From the NCBI GenBank assembly GCA_947494335.1, contig CANLUT010000001.1, positions 930,001 to 994,000 of the forward strand: a stretch of DNA of 64,000 nucleotides, read 5' to 3'. Shown in pieces: positions 17,644-26,994 of the stretch. The stretch's first letter is position 1; the number at the start of each line of letters is the position of its first letter. Under the pieces are notes generated by a model. The model was not told the DNA's origin. It made no database searches and saw only the letters and a list, made by a program, of their open reading frames with translations. The position numbers were made by a program, and so were the translations under genes. This stretch comes from Oligoflexales bacterium (GTDB lineage: Bacteria; Bdellovibrionota_B; Oligoflexia; Oligoflexales; RGVZ01).

Positions 17644-18435
17644 TCAGACTTTAAGCAGCTTACGACCATCAGTATTGATGGATTTACGGGCAGCATACTG
17701 GGGTTCACCCCAGGAATTGATGATTTCTCGGACCAAGTAAGAGCGGGCCCGGATGGGGGTTGTATTCTCGTTGAAATCCATTTCTACGGCTGGCAAAGAA
17801 GGATTTTTTGCGATCACTATGAAGCTAAGCTGGAACGTCTCGTGACGGTCATCTTGCGCAAGATAGACTTGTTCAACATCACTCCAGGCCATCTGGTACT
17901 TACGAAATGGGATTTTGAACTCAAGTCCATTTTTGGTCACGCTCATGTGGCGTAAGCTCCGGAAGAAACTTGATAAAATAGCGAGCCAGGGGGCCAAGAC
18001 GAAGAAGGCAAATGATGACGTCATAATCAGCGGATCATTGAGCTTAGGGTATGATGTCGACAATCTTGCCAGGACCATAAATCCGATACATCCAAAAAGG
18101 CCGATGCCGACCGAGCGAACGACTTTGCGTGGGAACGCGATAAAGCGTTTTCCGCCACCGGGCAGCGCATCGGTGAAGTAGAAGTTTTCGCGGTCTTCGT
18201 TCTGTCGGCGAAGGATATACTGAGATAAGTCGTCATCTTCGCGGTCAATCTTGGAGATTTGCTCCCAGACCTTTGACTCAAGCTGAAAGCGTCCGGCTAC
18301 TTCATAAAGTCTTGCTCGGAGCTTTAGGGCTTCTACATTGCGAGGTCCCATGGTGAGCAGTGCATCAAGTGCACTGTGCGCCTCAGATAAGTCCCCGGAT
18401 TCGGCGATATTTTGGATTTCAGCGACATTTTTCAT
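17644..18435 (-). CDS. TPR-like N-terminus plus two-helix membrane protein with PH-like C-terminus
   Basis: A 263-residue protein of unknown function. Residues of about 1-60 form helical TPR-like repeats (LSEAHSALDALLTMGPRNVEALKLRARLY broken over two helices). Two membrane helices follow at about 105-125 (VVRSVGIGLFGCIGFMVLARL) and 138-160 (SSFAFFVLAPWLAILSSFF). The last ~95 residues alternate strands (GLEFKIPFRKYQMAWSDVEQ) as in bacterial PH/bPH2 domains that follow membrane helices. ATG 18435 is used; GTG 18453 is an in-frame alternative. It diverges from the U32 gene. Confidence 0.7.
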   Translation of the reverse strand: MKNVAEIQNIAESGDLSEAHSALDALLTMGPRNVEALKLRARLYEVAGRFQLESKVWEQISKIDREDDDLSQYILRRQNEDRENFYFTDALPGGGKRFIAFPRKVVRSVGIGLFGCIGFMVLARLSTSYPKLNDPLIMTSSFAFFVLAPWLAILSSFFRSLRHMSVTKNGLEFKIPFRKYQMAWSDVEQVYLAQDDRHETFQLSFIVIAKNPSLPAVEMDFNENTTPIRARSYLVREIINSWGEPQYAARKSINTDGRKLLKV

Positions 18436-18667
18436 ACGGTGGGGATCGGCCACCTTTGGAAAAACTTGACGTGAGGGAACCAGGGGGACCTCAGGTTTGT
18501 AAAAAAATCCAAAGGTTACTGTGGTTTAGATGTGTGTCGGTGTGGTCAATCCAGACTCAGAAAATCTCATGAAATTGTTAATATAATCTTTTAAAAAGGC
18601 TTAAAATCTGGTAGGAATGCCGTCGGTCAGCCTAATTTTTAATCGGCTTGATGGATGAGGTCAACGC

Positions 18668-21316
18668 GTGAGCACAGAGCGGCATGGAATTACTGAAATC
18701 GAAAAAACAGTATCGCAGTCAGTTATGACCGCTCCTGTAGTTCCAGAAATTTTGGCACCTGCCGGCGGGCGCGAACAGTTTTTCGCGGCACTCAATGCGG
18801 GAGCCGACGCCGTCTTTTTGGGTTTGAAGCAATTCAATGCGCGTTCTCGCGCAGAAAACTTCTCCATTGATGATCTGCGAAGTCTGGTGCCATTAGCCCA
18901 TCGCTACGGCATGAAAGTTTTGGTCACGCTGAACATCTTGATCAAGGATGTTGAATTGTCGGAACTCATCCAAACTCTTGGCGAGCTCGAGGACTTGGGT
19001 GTTCATGCGATCATAGTGCAAGACTTGGGTGTTGCCAAAATTGTGCGAGATAACTTTCCCGGTCTTAGACTCCATGCCTCAACACAGATGGCCGTACATA
19101 ACCTTGCAGGCGTCCGTGAAGCATGGATGTATGGATTTAAGCGGGTGGTGTTAGCGCGGGAGTTGACCGCTGAAGAGATCAAGCGTATCCGTCGCGCGAT
19201 ACCTGAGGGTGAAGTGGAGCTAGAGGTCTTCTGTCATGGAAGTCTTTGTTACAGCTACTCAGGACTGTGTTTTTTCAGTGGTGCCGCCGACGCCCGTAGT
19301 GGTAACCGCGGCGAATGCGCATACACTTGTCGTGAGCCGTACAAGGTTGTCAGTGAACCTGGTCATGGATTCTTGTTCTCCATGCGCGATCTCGATACAG
19401 CCCATAAGCTCGATCAAATGGTCGCTGCCGGTGTCGACACCCTTAAAATTGAGGGACGCAAGAAAGACGCTCAGTATGTGGCCAGTGTTGTTAAGCTTTA
19501 CCGAAAAAAATTGGACGACTTATTTGGTCGTCCTACGATTCGCGACAATGCTCCGCCCATGGCTAAAAGCCCTTTGCCAGTTGAAGCCGACCTGAGAAAA
19601 GACCTTCAGCTATCGTTCCAAAGGCAGACAACGAGCTTCTTCTTTGAAGGGCGCTACCATGAAAACGTCATCGATCTAAATAACCCAACGCATCATGGAA
19701 TTCGCGTCGGTGTGGTTGAAGCGGTAGGCCGTGGTACGGTTTCGGTTCGTCTTGAAGATGACGTCGAAAAATTTGATGGATTAAAAATTATCGCGGTTGA
19801 AAAACTATTTCATGCCAAGCCACAGCACGGTGAATCTGTAGTTTCAGATGCTTCAGGGCTTGATCAGCGTTACGAAAATCGTGAGCTGGCTTTTTCCCTT
19901 CGCGAGATGAGCTTTAAAGGACGGAAAGTTTATGAAGCATCCCGCGGCATGCTTGTCGATATTGAAACACCCATGAGCGGCCAAGCAAGGCCAGCCGTTG
20001 GCGACTTGGTCTTTAAGGCGCGCAGTGACGATTTGCGGCGCCGAGTGGAGACGATGATCGGTGTGCCGGTTGACGCCCGCCTGCGTCCGATGACTCCTGT
20101 CAAAGCCAGCCTGATGGCCAAGGCGACTGATGACGGCGCCCTAACGATGACGGTCAGTCTTTCCCGCAGTCGTGAAGTGATCGCTGAATCCACTATCGTT
20201 CTTCCAGAATGTCAGGTTCGCGAGAAGGGTGACCTTGTCAAAGACTTAAAAGATGTTTTCCACATCTTTGGCGACGAAGGTGTCTTTGTAGAGGAGTTTA
20301 CGTGGGAGCTTAAGGACAATTATTTTGTTCCCCGCAGCAAGCTCAAAGACCTCAAACGTCAAGTGGAAGAGGGTCTTGCAGAGAAGGCGCGCATGACCGT
20401 TGAGCGACACGTGGACCGTGCATTGGCCGCCGTATCAAGTCGTGGTGAAGCGCTGCCGGCCCAATCAATAGCAGTTTATGCGTTGAAGATTGATCGTCTC
20501 GAGTACCTCGAGTGGCTAACGGAAGATCTTCTTGCAGCGCCGATTCGTGAGATTATTTTTGAACCGAAGAAAATGTTTCTTCCCGGGATGAAGCCTGAGA
20601 GCTTCATTGAGCCTTTAAAGAGTTTTGCAGAGCGCACCGGTGTGAGGATTCGCTTGGCTGTGCCGACAGTGATTCGTGCATGGGATGAGCCGGTGTTAAA
20701 ACTTTGGTTTGCAGCGGCGCAACAAGCAGGTCTCAGCGCCTACGAGGTTGGTAATCCCGGAGGCTTTGGTCTGCTGAAAGAGTGGGGATTACCGCTAAGT
20801 GATATCTCATCTGATTTCACGTTATATGCTATGAATCGCGAAGCTGTGGCTTTTTGGCGAGATCAGGGTGTCAATACAGTGGCACTTAGCATTGAAGACG
20901 ACCGTCACGATATTGAATCGCTATTGTCTCATTGGCCTGAGAAAGTCGCGCCCATGGCGATCCTGTATAAGGACACGCCATTATTTGTGGCGGAAGCTTG
21001 TTCGCTGACTGCCTTGCACAACGGCTGTCCAAGTAGTCAGGTTTGTGGATACAGGACCCTTGAGATTGAAAATAAAAAGGGCGAGCGGTTTTTTGTTGGT
21101 CATGAAGGCTGCAAATCTATCGTCTACGGTAAAACAGCGTACTCAATTTCAGGTGAGCGGCACAGCCTCATGGCTGCGGGCGTTAGCCAGTTTAGAGTGG
21201 ACTTTTTAACTCGTAGCTACGATCAACAGACGTTTTCCTCGATCCTTAAAGCCGTCATTGCTGACGAAAAAGTTTATGATACCCATCCTGCTAACTTCCT
21301 CGGGTGTCTAAAATGA
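18668..21316 (+). CDS. rlhA: U32-family protein, RlhA-like (predicted 23S rRNA hydroxylation)
   Basis: An 882-residue protein with the U32 'collagenase-like' barrel at the N-terminus (EILAPAGGREQFFAALNAGA; FCHGSLCYSYSGLCFFSG; then NRGECAYTCREPY). It then has a long second part as in DUF3656-containing U32 proteins. RlhA of E. coli, with the same core, is needed to hydroxylate C2501 of 23S rRNA. The conserved cysteines in CHGSLC, GECAYTC and near the C-terminus (HNGCPSSQVCGY, HEGC) could bind an iron-sulfur centre. GTG 18668 is the start (gatgaggtcaacgcGTG). Its stop overlaps the next gene's ATG, linking it to an RNA methyltransferase. RlhA specificity is inference. Confidence 0.8.
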   Translation: MSTERHGITEIEKTVSQSVMTAPVVPEILAPAGGREQFFAALNAGADAVFLGLKQFNARSRAENFSIDDLRSLVPLAHRYGMKVLVTLNILIKDVELSELIQTLGELEDLGVHAIIVQDLGVAKIVRDNFPGLRLHASTQMAVHNLAGVREAWMYGFKRVVLARELTAEEIKRIRRAIPEGEVELEVFCHGSLCYSYSGLCFFSGAADARSGNRGECAYTCREPYKVVSEPGHGFLFSMRDLDTAHKLDQMVAAGVDTLKIEGRKKDAQYVASVVKLYRKKLDDLFGRPTIRDNAPPMAKSPLPVEADLRKDLQLSFQRQTTSFFFEGRYHENVIDLNNPTHHGIRVGVVEAVGRGTVSVRLEDDVEKFDGLKIIAVEKLFHAKPQHGESVVSDASGLDQRYENRELAFSLREMSFKGRKVYEASRGMLVDIETPMSGQARPAVGDLVFKARSDDLRRRVETMIGVPVDARLRPMTPVKASLMAKATDDGALTMTVSLSRSREVIAESTIVLPECQVREKGDLVKDLKDVFHIFGDEGVFVEEFTWELKDNYFVPRSKLKDLKRQVEEGLAEKARMTVERHVDRALAAVSSRGEALPAQSIAVYALKIDRLEYLEWLTEDLLAAPIREIIFEPKKMFLPGMKPESFIEPLKSFAERTGVRIRLAVPTVIRAWDEPVLKLWFAAAQQAGLSAYEVGNPGGFGLLKEWGLPLSDISSDFTLYAMNREAVAFWRDQGVNTVALSIEDDRHDIESLLSHWPEKVAPMAILYKDTPLFVAEACSLTALHNGCPSSQVCGYRTLEIENKKGERFFVGHEGCKSIVYGKTAYSISGERHSLMAAGVSQFRVDFLTRSYDQQTFSSILKAVIADEKVYDTHPANFLGCLK

Positions 21317-22887
21317 ACATTCAAGTAGTCGAGCAAATAAGATTTTCCCTATCACAGCCCGGATGGACTCCGGGCCGCCGAGATATGAGTTCGCTCTTTC
21401 AGGTGTGGCGAAGCCTTGCCGACTCGGAACGCGAGGGTTTGGCAAAGAAGCTTACGAAAATAGACGCGCCGAGTGTTCGCGTTGCTGTCGAAACATTGCC
21501 AACGCTGGATGCGCGTACCCGCGGTGACTTGGCGCGTCCAGTATTAAAGTCTTATTTGCGATCAGCGAATAAGGATTCAGGATCATGGTCGGAGTTTCCT
21601 TTGCTTTGTCTTGGTGATGGTGAGCCCCGTGTGCGTAAGGCTTCTGCCCAGGCCATCGGATCGTCATGGGACGATATACCGCGTGTGCAGCGCGGAGTGA
21701 TTGTTCAGAAGTTGATCAACTTACTGGAGCACTGCGAGGACCCCAGTGAAAAGAAAGCGCTCTTGGATGCATTAGGCAAAAGCGGTGATCAACAAGCTTT
21801 AGACGCGCTCAAGACCAGTGGTGCTGGAGCGCGGAATTTACTGATGCTGGAGCGTGATCTTTACCGTGACGGTGATGCCTCATCAGATGGTCAGTGTCAT
21901 CCTGAACGATTAGCTGGGCATGGGATTGTCGCATGGTTTACTGCAGGCCTAGACGCCTTTGCGCGAACAAATGGGTTATTCCTGGGGGCCGAAATATTGG
22001 CTCCTGGTGTGTTGAAGGCTGATGCTGGTGTCAAATGGCTAGATTTAGTCGGTCATTATTTATGGCGGCGTTCGGGTGTTGCGATAGGCCGCGTCAATGA
22101 CTCATCAGTCAGCCACTTGGTTTCCGTTTTAGTGCAGAGGGCCGCAGGCATTTGTGACAGCACCGAGCGCGCAGCAGGCGCGCCTGTGCGAATTCGTCTT
22201 GGTCGTTGCACGGAACGCTCGCGCTCCTTTATTTGGGAGTTTGCTGAAGCGTTATCAAAATCAAATTGCGGCATGATCAACGATGGTCGAGCTCCCCATT
22301 GGGAGGTCCGCGTCGTTCATGATCTTGTCGTGTTGGTGCCGCTAAAGATTGAAGACAAGCGTTTTTCTTGGCGTGATGCGTCCACCGAAGGTGCGAGTGA
22401 TCCCACGATTGCTGCTGCGTTAGTGATGGCAGCAGGGATTAAACCTGGTGAGCGAGTGTGGGACCCCTTTTGTGGCGCGGGCACGGAGCTGATTCTTGCC
22501 GCAAAGGTCGTGAATAAAATCTTTGCTCAGGGCACAGATATAAACCAGGGAGCCATTGATGCGGCAGCTAAGGCCGCAGATGTCGCCGGAGCTAACGTCA
22601 ACTTCGAGGTTGGAAGTTGTCTCGATTTTGAAGGGGCACCCTTCGATGTGATTGTGACGAATCCGCCATTTGGTATGCGGACAGTCCGAGGCGGGGCAAG
22701 AACCTTGCTCGAGGAGTTTTTTTTAACGGTGCGAAAGAGGATCTCTGACGACGGCCGTATCGTGTTACTGTCCCATGCGCCGTCCTCAACAGTGCTCTGG
22801 GCTAGAGACGGTGGGCTGAGGTGCGTGACGCGTTTACCCATTAAACTTGGCGGTATGGACTGCCAGCTCCAGGTGTTTTCCAAATAA
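21313..22887 (+). CDS. HEAT-like repeat / UPF0020-type RNA methyltransferase fusion
   Basis: A 524-residue protein translationally coupled to the U32 gene (ATGA overlap at 21313-21316). The first ~180 residues look like HEAT-type helical repeats (EPRVRKASAQAIG, KKALLDALGKSGDQQALDAL). A middle region of beta/alpha character resembles a degenerate THUMP-containing part. The last ~170 residues are a class I methyltransferase with DPFCGAGTELILAA, an acidic GTDIN, and the N2-guanine/N6-adenine catalytic NPPFG. UPF0020 enzymes of this sort (Trm14/TrmN, RlmL-like) methylate guanosine in tRNA or rRNA. The HEAT-like front is unusual. With the RlhA-like neighbour, an rRNA target is plausible but inferred. 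Confidence 0.78.
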   Translation: MNIQVVEQIRFSLSQPGWTPGRRDMSSLFQVWRSLADSEREGLAKKLTKIDAPSVRVAVETLPTLDARTRGDLARPVLKSYLRSANKDSGSWSEFPLLCLGDGEPRVRKASAQAIGSSWDDIPRVQRGVIVQKLINLLEHCEDPSEKKALLDALGKSGDQQALDALKTSGAGARNLLMLERDLYRDGDASSDGQCHPERLAGHGIVAWFTAGLDAFARTNGLFLGAEILAPGVLKADAGVKWLDLVGHYLWRRSGVAIGRVNDSSVSHLVSVLVQRAAGICDSTERAAGAPVRIRLGRCTERSRSFIWEFAEALSKSNCGMINDGRAPHWEVRVVHDLVVLVPLKIEDKRFSWRDASTEGASDPTIAAALVMAAGIKPGERVWDPFCGAGTELILAAKVVNKIFAQGTDINQGAIDAAAKAADVAGANVNFEVGSCLDFEGAPFDVIVTNPPFGMRTVRGGARTLLEEFFLTVRKRISDDGRIVLLSHAPSSTVLWARDGGLRCVTRLPIKLGGMDCQLQVFSK

Positions 22888-22896
22888 AATTGGCGC

Positions 22897-22930
22897 AAAA
22901 AAGCCCCCGGCAGTTCGGCCGGGGGCTTTT
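22897..22930. terminator. bidirectional intrinsic terminator
   Basis: The stem aaaagcccccgg...ccgggggctttt has A-tract and T-tract on its two sides. It lies 10 bases after the methyltransferase stop and 11 bases from the stop of the convergent lipoprotein gene, so it can serve both. Confidence 0.9.
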
Positions 22931-22940
22931 CATTTGTTGA

Positions 22941-23477
22941 TTAATCTTCGATGCCTTGCCACATGACTTCGTCTTTGGAGATTGTAGGCAGTTTACTGAT
23001 TTCATCCTCAGCGGCCTTGGCCTCTTTGGCGCGACGCTCAGTGTTTTTTTCAAACTCTTCAATTTCCTTTAAACGCTGCTTATCACGCTCTTCTTCTTCC
23101 TGCTTTGCTTTGAGAGCTTTTTGCTTCTCGCTCTCTTGTTTTGCAGCCTTGACACTGGATTCCATGCGCTCTTGCTCGCGCCATGCGGCATCGAGGTTGG
23201 CTTTATTTTCTTCGACTGATTTCTTGATTTGGTAGAAATCACTTTCTTCAACGGTTTTGGTATCAAGAGATGTTGCTGGATCATAGTTCAGAGCATCTTT
23301 GAGCTCTTCTGGGAGGTCTTCTCCAGAGCCTTTTGCTGCAGCAGATGCATCCGATGCATCCGATGCAACTGGATCGTTGGCACCAGTAGCTCCGGTTTTC
23401 TTTGTTGATGTGCAGGAATAAAAGGTCAGGGAGGACGCAATTAGACAAGACAGTAGGGTTAGATTCGATTTCAACAT
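22941..23477 (-). CDS. coiled-coil lipoprotein, unknown function
   Basis: A 178-residue protein with a lipoprotein signal peptide (lipobox TFYSC, Cys at about residue 22). It has a low-complexity Asp/Ala/Ser linker containing a DASDASDA repeat encoded by repeated gatgcatcc units. A long Glu/Lys/Arg-rich coiled coil (residues of about 80-160) and a short acidic C-terminus follow. It probably sits in the periplasm attached to a membrane; no family or partner can be named. ATG 23477 follows a gaggtgac ribosome site. Confidence 0.7.
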   Translation of the reverse strand: MLKSNLTLLSCLIASSLTFYSCTSTKKTGATGANDPVASDASDASAAAKGSGEDLPEELKDALNYDPATSLDTKTVEESDFYQIKKSVEENKANLDAAWREQERMESSVKAAKQESEKQKALKAKQEEEERDKQRLKEIEEFEKNTERRAKEAKAAEDEISKLPTISKDEVMWQGIED

Positions 23478-23703
23478 AATGTCACCTCAACAACGACAAC
23501 AGTCATACACCAGCAAGGAGATTCAACAAAAACATCCAAATTACATGCATGACCCACCTCGAAATGGTGGGCTCTGCACACCGCAATGCAAGTGGTACTC
23601 CAATTAAGTATGTCAAATTAATTTAATGATTTCAGTTAGTGAAAGACCTCATAGTGTCGGCTAGTGAGGCAAAGTGTCAGGATTTTTGACAGTTTTTTAG
23701 AGG

Positions 23704-24594
23704 CTAATGACACTCAAGGCTCAGCCAAGCTGAAACGCGTTCGCCGGGTTTAAGCCAGCGGCAACCGGTTGGTCTAGCCACGGCATCGGGAAGAGACATC
23801 CATGGCTCAATACAGAAAAACTCCTCTGGTCGATTAGTCCAGGTGACCACGTGCTGCATCACGTCCTCAGGACCAGCGGAGATGGTTACAGCGTATTGAC
23901 CAAGGTCTAAGCGACTGGCTTCGCCGTTTAGGTCACCGAATATCAAACTTGCAAGCTTTGGGTTTGGCAGGGTCCATGGTGAGGGCCCAAGACTGTCGCG
24001 TACAGAGTCTGAAGCTCCAGCATTACCAACAGGGGTCACCGCATAACTTGTGTCTGCGGGTATTGTAGCCAAAGCCTTCTTCGCCAATTTGAAGTAAGGA
24101 TGCCAACCTAAAGCAACGGGCATTTTTTCTCTCGTCTTTGCTGCCAGCGTGGTGTGGACGACATCAACGGCGATGTGAAGAGTGCGTGCAGATAATGTGA
24201 TCGTCATGACGATTTCAAAAGCAAATGGGTAATGCTGTTTTTTACTCTCGTCGTCTGACTTGAGGGTGAGTTTTACGGAGTTTGGTCCCTTGGCTGAGAC
24301 TGTCCAAGGCTTAGACCAAGAAAAGCCATGGAGAGGCATGTCGTAAACCTGGCCGCCAGACGCATATTTCAAAACCTCTTGGCCATGCCACACCCGGCCG
24401 GCGAACGGGAAAAGAAACGGCAAACCACCGCCAGGCCATGCGTTGGGATCATTGGTCGAAAAACCCTCTGGGAGCCAGAGAATCGGCTGCGCTTTGCTAG
24501 CACGATCGACAAGTGTCAACTGTGAAACCAGCGCGCCGCTTTCAGGTAGGACCGTCGCACTTGCTAAACCAGATTGCAGTACCAAAGCAGACAA
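23704..24594 (-). CDS. aldose 1-epimerase (galactose mutarotase) family
   Basis: A 296-residue beta-sandwich enzyme of the mutarotase family, which interconverts anomers of aldoses or hexose-6-phosphates. Family landmarks: GGGLPFLFPFAGRV (substrate Arg), MPLHGFSW with the first catalytic-site His, ALGWHPYFKL with the second His, and CIEPW containing the catalytic Glu near the C-terminus. There is no signal peptide, so it is cytoplasmic. The sugar specificity cannot be read from the sequence, and no sugar operon surrounds it. Confidence 0.9.
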   Translation of the reverse strand: MSALVLQSGLASATVLPESGALVSQLTLVDRASKAQPILWLPEGFSTNDPNAWPGGGLPFLFPFAGRVWHGQEVLKYASGGQVYDMPLHGFSWSKPWTVSAKGPNSVKLTLKSDDESKKQHYPFAFEIVMTITLSARTLHIAVDVVHTTLAAKTREKMPVALGWHPYFKLAKKALATIPADTSYAVTPVGNAGASDSVRDSLGPSPWTLPNPKLASLIFGDLNGEASRLDLGQYAVTISAGPEDVMQHVVTWTNRPEEFFCIEPWMSLPDAVARPTGCRWLKPGERVSAWLSLECH

Positions 24595-24653
24595 TGTCTT
24601 GCTCCCTCACAGTTTTCTGTATGTGAACAGTCTATCAAAATTAAAGACAGTGT

Positions 24654-25988
24654 TTAAGGCTTGTTTGTCGATGACGCTGGCGGCCAGGCAGTTGGTACTT
24701 TCATGCCGTCGTAGGTGAAGCTTTGACCGAGCTTTACGCTCTTTTGGCCTTTACGAATGTAGATGATGGCTCCCTCATGAATGGGCCAACCGCGACTCGA
24801 TTTGAGATTTAATTCTGGGCCAAAGTAAGACACGACGTGCCCTTTGATCGCCGATGGGTCTTCGCTGCTGACTAATCGATCGTTCATTTGCAGTCCCCAA
24901 GCGCGTCCTTTATCGAGATAGGCCCAAGCACCTTTTATTTTTGCAACCTGCGGTAGCTCAGAGCGATTTAAAGCCAGTTGTTCTGTCTCAAGCTCTTTGC
25001 TCAGACGGTCAGAGTATTGAATGTTCATCGTGTTGTCTGGACGTGCGGAGATCGTCATGGGCTCACTCCAAGACCAAGGTAACGTTTTACCAAACACAGC
25101 ATCTGTGCCACTTAGCGTCATCTTTAGACTTGTGGGAAGCGTGGCTTTGATCGGAGGTTTTTCGTAAGTGATGCGTGCAACCACTTCACGATTGGCTTTA
25201 CGCATGGAGTTTTTTTGACCGTAGAATCCATGAATTGTCGTCATCAACTCGGTAGCTAAAGGACTAACCACGGTAAATTTTTCTGCTAAGGGCGCGCTGA
25301 GCATTAGAGCCAAAGCCGTGCGATCGATTTCATTTAGTCTGCGGCTGACTGCCTGATTGCGAATGATCAATGACATGTCCTCTTTTGCTGCGGGAAGAGC
25401 TCCTAGATTTAGCGTTTGGGCGAGCTCACGGATGGTGTCTGCAAAAAATTTATTGAGTGTTTTACTGCGAACGCTTTCGTCCCAGCGTGACTTTGTTAAC
25501 AAGCGATGCACGACTTTTTTCAAGGTGTTTCGATTGCTGTCGACAATCGCCAAAGCGATCAAGTCATGATCGTGGATTTTGGTCCAAACGGGGATCACGG
25601 CCAGAGTGGGGGTCTTACCGCTCGCTGTGCCGCTGATGATGTCTTTGAGTTCGTGGCGCGCAGCTTCGTAGGGCGCTCTTTTCGGGGCAACAGATGCCAT
25701 GTCAGTGCCATCAGGAAGCAGTATTTGTTTGATGACGTTGGTGGCTTCAAGACGTGCGTCTTTGGTGGTGCGCACTGTGTCGGGATCAAGGGAAAGATTT
25801 TGCCATGGCAGTATCATCAAATCAGGAAGTGGCGTTACAGGTGGCGTATTGGTCTCTGTGAGACTTGTTGGTGGTGGATTGGTTGGTGTCGCTGTGGGAA
25901 TATCGCCTATATTTTGTGCGAACAAAGTTGTAGAGCACAAATATTGTGCAAGCAGAAACAGAGAAATTTTTTGCATGAGCAAACTCAT
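24654..25988 (-). CDS. secreted protein, unknown function
   Basis: A 444-residue exported protein. The signal peptide (MQKISLFLLAQYLCSTTLFAQ when begun at ATG 25976; ATG 25988 adds four residues) is followed by a Pro/Thr-rich linker. An alpha/beta region with LMILPWQNLSLDP and LAVIPVWTKIHDHDLIALAIVD recalls periplasmic proteins that build a cofactor- or lipid-binding fold of the TolB-N/CsgG type. The C-terminal third is beta-rich and ends in a Pro/Ser tail. I could not assign a family. It is not obviously linked to the epimerase beyond the 60-base gap and shared strand. Confidence 0.7.
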   Translation of the reverse strand: MSLLMQKISLFLLAQYLCSTTLFAQNIGDIPTATPTNPPPTSLTETNTPPVTPLPDLMILPWQNLSLDPDTVRTTKDARLEATNVIKQILLPDGTDMASVAPKRAPYEAARHELKDIISGTASGKTPTLAVIPVWTKIHDHDLIALAIVDSNRNTLKKVVHRLLTKSRWDESVRSKTLNKFFADTIRELAQTLNLGALPAAKEDMSLIIRNQAVSRRLNEIDRTALALMLSAPLAEKFTVVSPLATELMTTIHGFYGQKNSMRKANREVVARITYEKPPIKATLPTSLKMTLSGTDAVFGKTLPWSWSEPMTISARPDNTMNIQYSDRLSKELETEQLALNRSELPQVAKIKGAWAYLDKGRAWGLQMNDRLVSSEDPSAIKGHVVSYFGPELNLKSSRGWPIHEGAIIYIRKGQKSVKLGQSFTYDGMKVPTAWPPASSTNKP

Positions 25989-26071
25989 TCAAAGCCCCGG
26001 TCTATCAACACTCACAGGTGATATCGGATAACTAAAAATGTTCTTCAGCGAGGTGTTAAATTTTCTGGCTG

Positions 26072-26102
26072 TTGACTTTACCAGACAAATTTATGGTATA
26101 GT
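26072..26102 (+). promoter_or_regulatory. possible sigma-70-type promoter for the EI24-recA unit
   Basis: TTGACT at 26072-26077 and TATAGT at 26097-26102 are separated by 19 bases (16 if TGGTAT is taken as the -10). It is the best box pair upstream of the EI24 gene. The sequence aggtagct occurs twice just downstream. No recognisable LexA box was seen. Confidence 0.4.
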
Positions 26103-26174
26103 GGTTATAAGCTTGTAAGCACAGGTAGCTCAAGGTAGCTTTTAGCGAGACATCAACGCAGTAAAGGTTTTCCG

Positions 26175-26954
26175 GTGGTAAACGCAACGATCAACTCACT
26201 TGTAGCCGGTTTGGCAGGGTACCCGCGGGGAGTCCGCTGGATGATATCCCGTCCAGGGGTTTTGATGCTTAGTTTGCTGCCATTTTTCATGGGCGTCATT
26301 GGGTTTGTCGTCGGAGTTACTCTGTTTGTGCAGTACGGTAATTCATGGCTGACATCGGTGCTTATGAGTTGGTTTGCAGGTTGGCAGAATGATTGGCTAT
26401 GGCTGTCCTTTTATTGGATTATCAAAAGTCTTTTGTTGGTCAGCGTGTTCTTGATGTGTGTACTGAGCTCTTTGATCCTGTTCGTTTCGATTGCATCACC
26501 GGTCAATGAGTACATCTCTGTTCAGGTTGAGCGAGACATGCTGGGGCATAACGCAGATACCAGCATTCCCTGGAGGCGTTGGCCAAAGGTTATTTTTGGC
26601 GAGTGTCTCAAGGCGATCGCTGTGGTGACGGTGCCGCTGTTGATGCTTCTGGTTCCTGGGGTGAATCTGTTCGCCGGACTAATCGCAGCGTTTTTGATTG
26701 GCTGGGATTTTTATGATTTCCCTTTGGCGCGTCGCGGTTGGAGTTTTAAAGAGCGCTTTAACTTTGTCACAAAGGAATTTTGGACGGTTTTAGGGTTTGG
26801 TTTATGGTTAGCCATTCCGTTTGTGCATATCCTTTTGGTGCCGCTGGCTGCAGCTGGAGGAACCATTTTGAATCTGGAAGCATTGGCTCGGCGAGGGGCT
26901 GTGACGTTGAATCGTAAAACGATCATCGGCCAACCACCGGTCTTGTTTACATAG
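26175..26954 (+). CDS. EI24/CysZ-like multipass membrane protein
   Basis: A 259-residue inner-membrane protein with about four to six hydrophobic helices (VLMLSLLPFFMGVIGFVVGV, LLLVSVFLMCVLSSLILFV, AIAVVTVPLLMLLVPGVNLF, FGLWLAIPFVHILLVPLAA). It shows the EI24-type features of an N-terminal GxxRG-W segment, a central SIASPVNEYIS, and the late GWDFYDFPLARRGWSF. This family includes the sulfate channel CysZ, but many members have no known role. GTG start at 26175 with aaagg upstream. It lies 40 bases before recA on the same strand, so the two may be cotranscribed. Confidence 0.8.
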   Translation: MVNATINSLVAGLAGYPRGVRWMISRPGVLMLSLLPFFMGVIGFVVGVTLFVQYGNSWLTSVLMSWFAGWQNDWLWLSFYWIIKSLLLVSVFLMCVLSSLILFVSIASPVNEYISVQVERDMLGHNADTSIPWRRWPKVIFGECLKAIAVVTVPLLMLLVPGVNLFAGLIAAFLIGWDFYDFPLARRGWSFKERFNFVTKEFWTVLGFGLWLAIPFVHILLVPLAAAGGTILNLEALARRGAVTLNRKTIIGQPPVLFT

Positions 26955-26994
26955 GGCTAATTTTACGAATTGTAACTAAACATGGAGGTTTCTC

